A DNA stretch of 7,092 bases, taken from NCBI GenBank assembly GCA_002396805.1, contig DGYW01000015.1, positions 30,867 through 37,958 on the forward strand, written 5' to 3'. The notes under the pieces were generated by a model. That model saw nothing but the letters and a program-made list of their open reading frames with translations. It had not been told where the DNA came from and made no database searches. The DNA comes from Firmicutes bacterium UBA4996 (GTDB lineage Bacteria; Bacillota; Limnochordia; Darwinibacteriales; Darwinibacteriaceae). The position numbers and the translations under genes were made by a program. Below are positions 1-5,671 of the stretch, piece by piece (positions within the stretch are counted from its first letter, which is position 1; each line of letters starts with the position of its first letter).

Positions 1-164
1 GCCGACACTTCATCCCGCACGAGCACCCCTTGGATCAAATCGGTCCCATCCCGAATGATCAAAAATTGGATGCGTCCACTGGAACGCTTATTATACAGCC
101 AACCTCTGATTTCAATTTCTTGGCCTACATGTTCACCAACTTCACTGAGATAAACCCATTTCAT
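1..164 (-). CDS. asnS: Asparagine--tRNA ligase, N-terminal part (runs off window edge)
   Basis: This is the first 54 codons of a gene that continues beyond base 1. The translation starts MKWVYLSEVGEHVGQEIEIR and continues with WLYNKRSSGRIQFLIIRDGT and IQGVLV. That is the N-terminal OB-fold (anticodon-binding) region of class IIb aminoacyl-tRNA synthetases. The NKRSSG-IQFL-RDGT pattern is the asparaginyl type; AspRS normally has an RRRDHGG-type segment here. The complete enzyme would charge tRNA-Asn in the cytosol; the catalytic domain is not visible. The ATG follows directly on the TAG stop of the upstream endonuclease IV-like gene (165-167). Its ribosome binding site, GGGAGG at 175-180 with a 10-nt spacer, lies inside that gene, which implies translational coupling. 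A related amino-acid ligase of the AsnRS fold cannot be excluded without the rest of the gene. Confidence 0.88.
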   Translation of the reverse strand, partial: MKWVYLSEVGEHVGQEIEIRGWLYNKRSSGRIQFLIIRDGTDLIQGVLVRDEVS

Positions 165-1031
165 CTAAATGTTTCCTCCCATATTTTCTTTGTCTAACTG
201 TTCGTACAAGTCCTGTAAGATCAGGGCGTCCTCTTCTAAAATGGGACTCTCACAAGTGAGCCATCCCCCTACGTTAAAATCAACCAAGGCCTGCAAAACT
301 GCCTGGTAGTCTAATTCGGTTTCAGCTAGGGGCAGGTGATTTCTCTCACCCTTAGGGCCGTACTCAATTCCCGAGAGGTGAATGTGCTGCTCCCGAAGTG
401 CCTGAGTTCCCAATTGATCCTGAATTAGTTGGAGTGCTCCTGCGAAGTGTTCGTAGGAATTAAATTCCCCAATGCTTCTAGCAAAGAGATGAGCAAAGTC
501 TACACAAGGGTACACACCTGGTAAATCTACCCCTAAACGGACTAATTCCTCTAAAGTGCCGAATTGGGAGAGCCCTCCGGTTGTCTCAGGACTTAAGCGA
601 ATGTTGATCCCTTCCCTCTCAAGGGTCTCTAGCATGTCAGCCATCTGGTCACGTACCCTTGTATAAACTTCTTCTGGATCATCTTCATGATAGTAAGCGG
701 GATGGAAAGTCACACTCTTCGCCCCGGCCCAGGCCCCTACCTGAGCAGCCTGGATAATCCGTTCTTTACTGGCTACAATCTTCTCTGGTTCTGCAGAATT
801 CAGATTCACGTAATAGGGGGCATGGACGGTTAAGGAAATATCATGCTCCTCCGTGAGTTTCCGCAACTCTAAAGCGGTGGCCTCACTCATCCGTACTCCT
901 CGAACAAATTCCAGTTCCATATGTCTTAAACCCAATTCTGCTAAATGTTTAATGGCATTTTGGCTGGAACGAGGTTTGGTGGATGTTGGAATCCCAGCCG
1001 TGCCGATCCTTAATTTTCCCATGACCATCAT
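165..1031 (-). CDS. Endonuclease IV-like (AP endonuclease family 2) TIM-barrel protein
   Basis: The 288-residue product matches the xylose-isomerase-like TIM barrel of endonuclease IV, which cuts DNA at abasic sites using a metal cluster. Expected metal-ligand motifs appear in order: VHAPYYVNLN (His70), FHPAYYH (His110), SPETTGG (Glu149), CVDFAHLFAR (Asp178 and His181), HIHLSGIEYG (His216/His218), KGERNHLPL (Glu229, His232) and TCESP (Glu261). Length is close to the family norm of about 280. Compared from memory with E. coli Nfo, the Asp229-x-His231 pair becomes Glu229 and Asn231 with His232 beside it; the GIEYGPKGERNHLPL form is the Nfo-like type I associate with archaea and Firmicutes. The ATG overlaps the preceding gene's stop as TAATG, with AGGA six bases upstream; Met2 and Met4 are possible alternative starts. 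Its position between ylbF-like and asnS genes suggests housekeeping use. A sugar-phosphate isomerase role is less likely but possible. Confidence 0.85.
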   Translation of the reverse strand: MMVMGKLRIGTAGIPTSTKPRSSQNAIKHLAELGLRHMELEFVRGVRMSEATALELRKLTEEHDISLTVHAPYYVNLNSAEPEKIVASKERIIQAAQVGAWAGAKSVTFHPAYYHEDDPEEVYTRVRDQMADMLETLEREGINIRLSPETTGGLSQFGTLEELVRLGVDLPGVYPCVDFAHLFARSIGEFNSYEHFAGALQLIQDQLGTQALREQHIHLSGIEYGPKGERNHLPLAETELDYQAVLQALVDFNVGGWLTCESPILEEDALILQDLYEQLDKENMGGNI

Positions 1032-1441
1032 TAAATGTCCTGACCCGGAATTAGGATCTTCTTCTTGGGAATTTCTAGTTTGGAACCTTCTTCCTCAAGC
1101 TCTTCTTCCTCATCCTTGAGATCTAGGACCTTGGATAATACATCATTTACCTCTAGCATTAGGCCGCTAAAGGCAAATTCCGCTTCGAATAGCTCCCGAA
1201 TATAAGGATTAATAGAAATAACCCCGAAGAGTTGTTGGAGTTGTTCTTCTTGTTCTGCAGTAACGGGGGTTCCTTCCATCTGCTGCTTGTGGAGTTCCAA
1301 CTGTTTGTTTTGGAAATCGCGTAACATCACTCGAGCCGCTTGATGATTTTGCACCCTTTCTCTGGCAGCAATCATCTTTTGGTATTCGGCACTATTCATG
1401 ATGGCGTTGGCCAGATCTTGTGCCTTTTTTTGAACTTCCAC
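1031..1441 (-). CDS. YlbF/YmcA family protein
   Basis: A 136-residue, mostly helical, charged protein of the YlbF/YmcA (Com_YlbF, formerly DUF964) family. Family features are the N-terminal helix (VQKKAQDLANAIMNSAEYQK), the central stretch where residues around 40-70 carry LRDFQNKQLELHKQQMEG, and the INPYIRELFEAE segment. In Bacillus subtilis, YlbF and YmcA form a complex with YaaT that acts with RNase Y in mRNA processing and affects competence, sporulation and biofilm formation. The same role here is inference. The C-terminal 30 residues are an acidic run (DEEEELEEE) followed by a basic patch, beyond the usual core. The GTG start is chosen because AAGGAGG (1449-1455) sits exactly 7 nt upstream; the next Met is residue 15. 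It begins 16 nt after the YchF-like gene and its stop overlaps the next start, so it belongs to the same operon. I cannot tell YlbF from YmcA orthology. Confidence 0.85.
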   Translation of the reverse strand: MEVQKKAQDLANAIMNSAEYQKMIAARERVQNHQAARVMLRDFQNKQLELHKQQMEGTPVTAEQEEQLQQLFGVISINPYIRELFEAEFAFSGLMLEVNDVLSKVLDLKDEEEELEEEGSKLEIPKKKILIPGQDI

Positions 1442-1457
1442 TTTCCTACCTCCTTAG

Positions 1458-2516
1458 CTAAACGTTGAATCGAAAGGTGATCACATCACCATCCTGAACT
1501 ACATAATCTCTTCCTTCTAGCCGGAACAGACCCTTTTCTTTCACAGTTTGCATGGTGCCATGTTCTACTAGATCCTCGTAGGAGACAACTTCAGCTCTGA
1601 TAAAACCTCTTTCAATATCAGAGTGGATTTTCCCTGCTGCTCGACTAGCTGTATCACCTTTCTTAATGGTCCAAGAATGTACTTCTTTCTCACCTGCGGT
1701 AAAGAAGGAAATTAGTCCTAAGTGAGCGTATACTGTCTGCGCAATCCTGGCTATACCCGATTCCGTAATGCCTAATTCCTCCATGAATAAAGCGGCGTCC
1801 TCCGCATCTAGTTCATTAATCTCGGCCTCGATCTGGGCACTCACCTGAATGAGCGGCAGCTGTAGTCTTTGCAACTCTGACTCTAACTCTTCCTGTTGAG
1901 GGTATGCACTAGAGCGCATTTGTTCTTCATCCACATTCACCGCAACGATGAGGGGCTTTCTCGTTAAGAAGTCGTACGTGCGCAGTAGTTTTTCTTCATC
2001 CTCATTTAACTCTAATTGGCGCAGGGGCAGATCTTGCTCTAAAATCTCTTGGCATTTCTCTAAAACGGCCAGTTCTTCTGCGGCCTGAGGGTTCTTGCCT
2101 CGCTGTTTGGCTATCCGCTCTAAGCGAGTTTCTAATAAGCTCCAATCAGCAACCACAAGTTCCTGTTGGATCTCATTAAAGTCTCCATAGGGCTGAATTC
2201 CATTATAACTCGGCACGGTGTCTGACTCAAAAGCCCTCGTAACCAAAACTAGAGCATCTGCGTCACTTACAGATTGGAGAAAGCTCTTTCCATTAGAATT
2301 CTGCCCAGGAATAAAACCTGGTACATCTAAAAAGTCGATTGTGGCATAACTGATCTTTAGTGGTTTATGAAGACTGGCTAAGACATCTACCCTAGGATCA
2401 GGCACTTTGCCCACTGCCACCTGTGTCTTATTATTACTATTAACCTCTTGGTTAGTAAACAGCTGAAAAAGTGTGCTCTTGCCCGCTTGGGGCCTACCAA
2501 TAATTCCAATTTTCAA
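1458..2516 (-). CDS. Divergent YchF/OLA1-family P-loop NTPase
   Basis: A 352-residue cytosolic NTPase. Domains in order: G domain with P-loop GRPQAGKS (residues 7-14), a DVPG switch II motif (64-67), a helical insert at about 110-180, NVDE (194-197) at the G4 position, and a C-terminal TGS domain (about 266-352). The TGS part, with FFTAGEKEVHSWTI, ERGFIRAEVVSYEDL and DYVVQDGDVITFRFNV, is nearly textbook YchF. YchF proteins are ribosome-associated ATPases linked to stress and translation. The G domain is unusual: canonical GLPNVGKST is GRPQAGKST, the DIAGLVKGAS segment is DVPGFIPGQN, and the catalytic His seen in E. coli (DAIGHVVRCFE) aligns with Leu91. It is probably a paralogue of canonical YchF. 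I chose TTG at 2514-2516 because GGAGG (2527-2531) precedes it and MKIGIIG is the expected N-terminus. An upstream in-frame GTG (2564) would place the promoter -10 inside the gene. It heads the ylbF-like/nfo-like/asnS operon. Confidence 0.87.
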   Translation of the reverse strand: MKIGIIGRPQAGKSTLFQLFTNQEVNSNNKTQVAVGKVPDPRVDVLASLHKPLKISYATIDFLDVPGFIPGQNSNGKSFLQSVSDADALVLVTRAFESDTVPSYNGIQPYGDFNEIQQELVVADWSLLETRLERIAKQRGKNPQAAEELAVLEKCQEILEQDLPLRQLELNEDEEKLLRTYDFLTRKPLIVAVNVDEEQMRSSAYPQQEELESELQRLQLPLIQVSAQIEAEINELDAEDAALFMEELGITESGIARIAQTVYAHLGLISFFTAGEKEVHSWTIKKGDTASRAAGKIHSDIERGFIRAEVVSYEDLVEHGTMQTVKEKGLFRLEGRDYVVQDGDVITFRFNV

Positions 2517-2526
2517 GTTCGTTGTT

Positions 2527-2531
2527 CCTCC
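2527..2531 (-). promoter_or_regulatory. Ribosome binding site selecting the TTG start of the YchF-like gene
   Basis: GGAGG lies 10 nt before the TTG codon at 2514-2516, and no comparable site precedes the in-frame GTG at 2564. The TTG start gives the expected MKIGIIG N-terminus. Confidence 0.75.
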
Positions 2532-2554
2532 AGTAATTGCGATATTCAATCCAC

Positions 2555-2560
2555 ATTGTA
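2555..2560 (-). promoter_or_regulatory. Extended -10 promoter element for the YchF-like operon
   Basis: The minus strand reads TGA-TACAAT, an extended -10 (TGn plus TACAAT, one mismatch from TATAAT). No good -35 is visible at 16-18 nt upstream, which an extended -10 can tolerate. It lies between the mscL terminator and the TTG start, giving a leader of about 30 nt with the GGAGG site. Its position inside the 5' extension of the reading frame argues against the upstream GTG start. Confidence 0.5.
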
Positions 2561-2595
2561 TCACAGTTATTTCAGAAAAACACCTTGAATAACAG

Positions 2596-2624
2596 GAAAA
2601 ACCCGGATGCGCTCCGGGTTTTTC
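2596..2624 (-). terminator. Intrinsic terminator after mscL (symmetrical, could work both ways)
   Basis: A perfect inverted repeat AAAAACCCGGA / TCCGGGTTTTT (2597-2607 and 2613-2623) surrounds a 5-nt loop. The stem has a GC-rich core, with A and U tracts forming its base, so either strand yields a U-tailed hairpin. It lies 18 bases past the mscL stop and just upstream of the YchF-like promoter. It therefore separates these two transcription units. Confidence 0.9.
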
Positions 2625-2641
2625 AGCAATAAACCTTCCAA

Positions 2642-3049
2642 TTACTTCTGTGCTTTGAGAAGATCCCTAATCTCAGTTAATAATTGCTCCTCTTTACTTG
2701 GTTTCGGAGGTTCAGGTGGTGCTGCAGGGGCCTCTTCTTCTTTCTTCTTAAAGTTGTTGATGAATCGAATTACCATAAAAATACTGAAGGAAATTATGAG
2801 GAAGTCCAAGGCGTTCTGCAAGAACTTACCGTAACTAATGGCTAATTCGGCGTCGGTAAGGCTGGCCTTACGTAAAATGATCTTAAGAGAAGTTAGATCA
2901 ATACGTCCTAGAATCAAACCGAGAATCGGCATAATAATGTCATTTACCAAGGACGTTACAATCTTACCAAAGGCGCCACCAATGACAACACCCACGGCTA
3001 GATCAACAACATTACCCCGCAAAGCAAACTTTTTGAATTCTTCAAGCAT
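2642..3049 (-). CDS. mscL: Large-conductance mechanosensitive channel MscL
   Basis: A 135-residue inner-membrane protein forming a homopentameric pore that opens under membrane tension and releases solutes during osmotic downshock. The N-terminus MLEEFKKFALRGNVVDLAVG followed by VVIGGAFGKIVTSLVNDIIM is the MscL signature, covering the amphipathic N-terminal helix and pore-lining TM1 (about 14-44). A short periplasmic loop follows (about 45-70), then TM2 (about 72-98) and a cytoplasmic tail with a Pro/Glu-rich linker (PAAPPEPPKPSKEE) and a final helix (EQLLTEIRDLLKAQK). Length is normal for the family. The ATG at 3047-3049 is preceded by TTGGAG with a 7-nt spacer; an upstream in-frame start at 3088 would add 13 atypical residues. 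It stands alone, between the flavoprotein hairpin and its own terminator. An 8-bp inverted repeat in the leader may fold in the mRNA. Confidence 0.97.
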   Translation of the reverse strand: MLEEFKKFALRGNVVDLAVGVVIGGAFGKIVTSLVNDIIMPILGLILGRIDLTSLKIILRKASLTDAELAISYGKFLQNALDFLIISFSIFMVIRFINNFKKKEEEAPAAPPEPPKPSKEEQLLTEIRDLLKAQK

Positions 3050-3068
3050 AATATCACTCCAATGAAAG

Positions 3069-3099
3069 TAGTGACCAGAACAAAGCATTCAGGTCACTA
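3069..3099 (-). repeat. 8-bp inverted repeat in the mscL leader
   Basis: TAGTGACC at 3069-3076 and GGTCACTA at 3092-3099 are perfect inverted copies with a 15-nt spacer. The repeat ends 8 bases before the GGAG of the mscL ribosome binding site (3057-3060). It could be a mRNA stem-loop or an operator. No convincing sigma-A promoter was found in 3100-3165, so whether it is transcribed is unknown. Confidence 0.5.
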
Positions 3100-3168
3100 A
3101 ATTATTTCTACTTTCTTTTGAAAAGACCTGCTAAAAGAAAACTTAAGTGATGACAAATGTTACTAATA

Positions 3169-3192
3169 AGGTCCCCCGGTAAGGGAGGACCT
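3169..3192 (-). terminator. Hairpin terminator after the FAD flavoprotein gene
   Basis: AGGTCCCCC (3169-3177) pairs with GGAGGACCT (3184-3192) in a 9-bp stem with one G-U pair and a 6-nt loop. It begins 6 bases past the TAA stop at 3199-3201. On the minus strand the downstream U-tract is poor (TTATTAG); read on the plus strand it is followed by an A and seven T's. The hairpin would be a stronger terminator for plus-strand transcription, but no plus-strand gene was found. Confidence 0.65.
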
Positions 3193-3198
3193 ATTTTT

Positions 3199-4932
3199 TT
3201 ATTGAGCAAAGGCATCCTTAATAGCGTTAAGGAAACCCTTGGAAGTGAGGGTGGCTCCGGATACAGTATCAACATTGAGTCCGTTCGCTTCGATGACTCT
3301 CGAAGACATTGTCTTCAGGGCGCTTTCGGCTACTTGGGGAGTGTCGTTATGAGAAAGAACTTTAATTCCACTGATTTTCCCTTGTTTTACCGTTACCTCA
3401 AGGCATATGTCCCCGTTATATCCAGGGGCCTTGCCGGTAAATGTGCCGTCAGCTAAAACGAGCTCGATGCTTTCTATATCGCTATCTGCAACCACAAAGC
3501 TATCATTTTTCGAAACCATCTGGGCAGCAAAACGTCCGAAAGCGAGGGGTGCTGTGATTCCATTGCCTGAGGAAATGTGGGTTCCATGCACCGCTCCTAA
3601 CAACTCGCCGGCAGCAAAAAGTCCTGGAATTACTGAGCCTTCTGTGCTTACAACTCGAGTTTCCAAATCAATCTTGACGCCACCCAAGGTAAGCAACCCA
3701 AGGGGTCTTAGTTTTGCTGCGTAAAATGGAGGTGTATCTAGTTTGACTGATAAGGGTTGCTTGCCAAAATCCTTATCTACGCCATTGTCGACGTATTGAT
3801 TATAGGTCCTAATTGTTTCTGCGAACACGCTTGGATTCATGCCAACTTTTAGTGCTAATTCTTCTACAGTGTTGGCTGAAACAATTTCGCCAGATTCACA
3901 CAGAGCATTGATGTTAGGCCGGTTATTTGCTAGACGAATTTCCTCGTCAAATACTTCGAACATGATGGAGTTGGGTTGGTCACGAAGAGCCTTTTCTCTT
4001 TCCTTTTGAGTGGCTAACTCATTAACAAAGCGCTTACCATCTTGGTTAATGTACAAGCCACCAAACAGCTCGGAGCGAACATAAACCATTGACGCTTGCC
4101 CATTAGCTCTTTCAAAACCATAGTTATACGTTGGAATATATTCCATATTTACCAAGCTGGCACCAACTTCGCGAGCCATGCGATGACCGTCTCCCGTGGC
4201 TCCCGGTGCAGCAATCATGAACCAGTTTTCGGCCCCTTCTGCGTGTTTTTGCAGCATAGCTGGGTTGTTAGCGAAACCACCAGTGGCCAAGATAACTCCC
4301 TTTTGTCCATAGAAATCGACTAATCTTCCTTCTTCGTTTACTGCTAAAACACCTACAACGCGACCTGTGAGATCGTCTTGGACTAGTTTGATTGCCTCAG
4401 TACTGAGCTGAATATCTAGATTGTCTAGTTCCGTGATTTTCTCTAAAAGTCCGTGCAAGACAGCAGCTTTCCCGTTAATCATTGCTGGTTTGTAAGTGCG
4501 AGGCACACTGTAAAGTGTGTGCTCTGGAGCGAAAACCGCTTCGGTGATCTCCACACCCAATTCATCGATTAACCATTCGATGGTAGGTCCAGCCAGGTTA
4601 CAGTATAACATAAGAAGCTCGGGATCCACCTTGAAGTCTCCTTCAACGATGGAATCTAGGAAATGCAATTTCGGAGAATCCTCGATACCTTGAGCTTCTT
4701 GAATTCTTGTTCCGGCTCCACTGACGGTGCCACCGGTATACAAGAGTGCCCCACCTAAGACAGGCATCTTCTCTAAAAGAATAACGTGATTGCCTGCTGA
4801 TGCAGCCTCAACTGCCGCTGCTAAACCGGCAGGACCACCCCCAACAATTACTACATCTGCCACGGCAGAGGCAAGAGCAATTTGGGGAACAAGAAACAGT
4901 ATGCAAAGAATGAGTCCCAGTGATTTTTTCAT
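3199..4932 (-). CDS. Exported FAD-dependent reductase with C-terminal FMN-binding (flavinylated) domain
   Basis: A 577-residue protein of the fumarate reductase/succinate dehydrogenase flavoprotein superfamily. It opens with a Sec signal peptide (MKK, hydrophobic 5-20, likely cleavage after ALA or ASA near 21-23). The FAD site follows at once: VVIVGGGPAGLAAA (27-40) and the FAD-ribose Glu at 54. Later family motifs are ATGGF (216-220), GKRFVNE (299-305), LGGVKID (416-422), GLFAAGELLG (437-446) and AFGRFAA (464-470). The C-terminus (about 500-577) is an FMN-binding domain with DTVSGAT (555-561), the ApbE flavinylation motif, so Thr561 probably carries covalent FMN. Electrons would pass from FMN to FAD to an external acceptor. 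Residues that bind fumarate in Shewanella Fcc3 appear replaced, so the substrate is unknown. The ATG at 4930-4932 has AGGAGGG 5 nt upstream; the longer in-frame start at 5028 would disrupt the signal peptide and precede the predicted transcription start. The adjacent padR gene is a candidate regulator. Confidence 0.88.
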   Translation of the reverse strand: MKKSLGLILCILFLVPQIALASAVADVVIVGGGPAGLAAAVEAASAGNHVILLEKMPVLGGALLYTGGTVSGAGTRIQEAQGIEDSPKLHFLDSIVEGDFKVDPELLMLYCNLAGPTIEWLIDELGVEITEAVFAPEHTLYSVPRTYKPAMINGKAAVLHGLLEKITELDNLDIQLSTEAIKLVQDDLTGRVVGVLAVNEEGRLVDFYGQKGVILATGGFANNPAMLQKHAEGAENWFMIAAPGATGDGHRMAREVGASLVNMEYIPTYNYGFERANGQASMVYVRSELFGGLYINQDGKRFVNELATQKEREKALRDQPNSIMFEVFDEEIRLANNRPNINALCESGEIVSANTVEELALKVGMNPSVFAETIRTYNQYVDNGVDKDFGKQPLSVKLDTPPFYAAKLRPLGLLTLGGVKIDLETRVVSTEGSVIPGLFAAGELLGAVHGTHISSGNGITAPLAFGRFAAQMVSKNDSFVVADSDIESIELVLADGTFTGKAPGYNGDICLEVTVKQGKISGIKVLSHNDTPQVAESALKTMSSRVIEANGLNVDTVSGATLTSKGFLNAIKDAFAQ

Positions 4933-4964
4933 TTTAACCCTCCTGCAATTATGTTTGGGATGTT

Positions 4965-4974
4965 TGTGCGCACA
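4965..4974. repeat. 10-bp perfect palindrome TGTGCGCACA in the flavoprotein leader
   Basis: TGTGCGCACA is fully self-complementary. It lies 32 bases before the flavoprotein start codon and 6 bases from the neighbouring palindrome at 4981-4997. It may be a protein-binding site; chance is not excluded. Confidence 0.35.
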
Positions 4975-4980
4975 TTCACA

Positions 4981-4997
4981 TATTACTCGAAGTAATA
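4981..4997. promoter_or_regulatory. Candidate operator palindrome downstream of the flavoprotein promoter
   Basis: TATTACT and AGTAATA are perfect inverted 7-mers separated by CGA. With the -10 box at 5009-5014, transcription should start near 5002. The palindrome then lies at about +5 to +21, a typical position for a repressor. The PadR-family protein encoded just upstream is the obvious candidate to bind it, but no second copy was found near padR. Confidence 0.45.
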
Positions 4998-5008
4998 ATC
5001 CCACCTCT

Positions 5009-5038
5009 ATAATAATCACAGGAGACAACCTGAGTCAA
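5009..5038 (-). promoter_or_regulatory. Sigma-A-type promoter for the flavoprotein gene
   Basis: The minus strand has TTGACT (5033-5038) as -35 and TATTAT (5009-5014) as -10, each one mismatch from consensus, with an 18-nt spacer. It lies in the 138-bp gap between padR and the flavoprotein gene. The gene can therefore be expressed independently of padR. Confidence 0.65.
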
Positions 5039-5070
5039 TTAAAACTTTGTAATAAAATGCACAATCTATA

Positions 5071-5586
5071 TTATGATTGATTCATTAGCGCTTCAGAAAG
5101 CAGACCATCGATTAGTTCGCGTTCTAAGTTGATCTGGTCCAAAGCCAAATCCGCTAGCTGCTGACTAATCTTGCTTTGCGGATTCAAGTGCCTTTTAGTG
5201 TTGATAATGCGCTTCGCTTGATCGATTTCTTCAATTTGCGCCTGGTAAAAGTGAATTCTCTCAGCAACACTTAAGTGGTCTAGCCCTCTAAGCTTAATTC
5301 TTAATAAGACCGGATCCAACAGCAGCTTTGCGGCAGGAATGGGCACTTTAAGAAATTCTTGTAGGCTGTACCGACCAGCAGTGGTCACTTCATATGTCTT
5401 TGTGCGGCTAGAAGTCCCTTCTTGGAGTAATCCCCGTTTCTGCAAGCGGGCAATAGCAGCATAGACAGCCCCCGGACTCCCCGACCAATAAAAACTGGTA
5501 TCTTGAAACGCTTTCATTATCTCATATCTAGAACTAGGTCTATTGAGCACAAATCCCAAAATGGTTGCTTCAAAAGCACTAATCAT
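5071..5586 (-). CDS. PadR-family transcriptional regulator
   Basis: A 171-residue DNA-binding regulator. Residues about 5-80 form the PadR winged helix-turn-helix: ILGFVLNRPSSRYEIMKAF, then FYWSGSPGAVYAAIARLQKR (recognition helix region) and GLLQEG with the wing SRTKTYEVTTAGR. The SRYEI and W-SPGAVYAAI-RL-KRGLL pattern is diagnostic. Residues about 90-171 are helical and charged, matching the C-terminal dimerisation and effector region of the longer PadR class; this length fits PadR proteins of about 170-190 residues. Family members usually repress a neighbouring detoxification, transport or redox gene and respond to small aromatic ligands. The nearest candidate is the flavoprotein gene 138 bp downstream on the same strand. 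The ATG at 5584-5586 has AAGGGGG 7 nt upstream. No strong terminator follows, so some read-through into the flavoprotein gene is possible. Confidence 0.92.
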   Translation of the reverse strand: MISAFEATILGFVLNRPSSRYEIMKAFQDTSFYWSGSPGAVYAAIARLQKRGLLQEGTSSRTKTYEVTTAGRYSLQEFLKVPIPAAKLLLDPVLLRIKLRGLDHLSVAERIHFYQAQIEEIDQAKRIINTKRHLNPQSKISQQLADLALDQINLERELIDGLLSEALMNQS

Positions 5587-5614
5587 GCAAAATCCCCCTT
5601 TTTGATGTCAAGTG

Positions 5615-5620
5615 GTTATA
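5615..5620 (-). promoter_or_regulatory. Possible -10 element upstream of padR
   Basis: TATAAC on the minus strand is one mismatch from TATAAT. No matching -35 is present, and it leaves a leader of only about 20 nt before the ATG. It borders the inverted repeat at 5621-5667. This is a weak call. Confidence 0.25.
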
Positions 5621-5667
5621 GTTCTCCGCTCAGTATGAGATTCCCTTGACTTGAGCGGAACGAGAAC
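5621..5667. repeat. Interrupted 12-bp inverted repeat upstream of padR
   Basis: GTTCTCCGCTCA (5621-5632) is matched by TGAGCGGAACGAGAAC (5652-5667). The two are inverted complements apart from 3 extra bases in the second copy, and 19 bases separate them. It sits between the trpP terminator and the padR start, where an autoregulatory operator or a leader stem-loop would be expected. Confidence 0.5.
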
Positions 5668-5671
5668 ATAA

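Noticed and set aside
2607..3065. Plus-strand open frames opposite mscL
   Set aside because: They mirror mscL in other frames, have no ribosome binding sites, and the encoded peptides are low-complexity and unlike any family.
3157..3724. Plus-strand open frames opposite the flavoprotein 3' end
   Set aside because: The minus strand holds a clear enzyme here with family motifs; the plus-strand products show no motifs and no initiation signals.
4902..4904. Lipoprotein signal for the flavoprotein (Cys at residue 10)
   Set aside because: The residues before Cys10 are L-I-L, which do not fit a lipobox, and the Cys lies inside the hydrophobic core rather than at its end.
5040..5070. Terminator after padR
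   Set aside because: The sequence is AT-rich with only short imperfect pairing (AATC/GATT) and no GC-rich stem.
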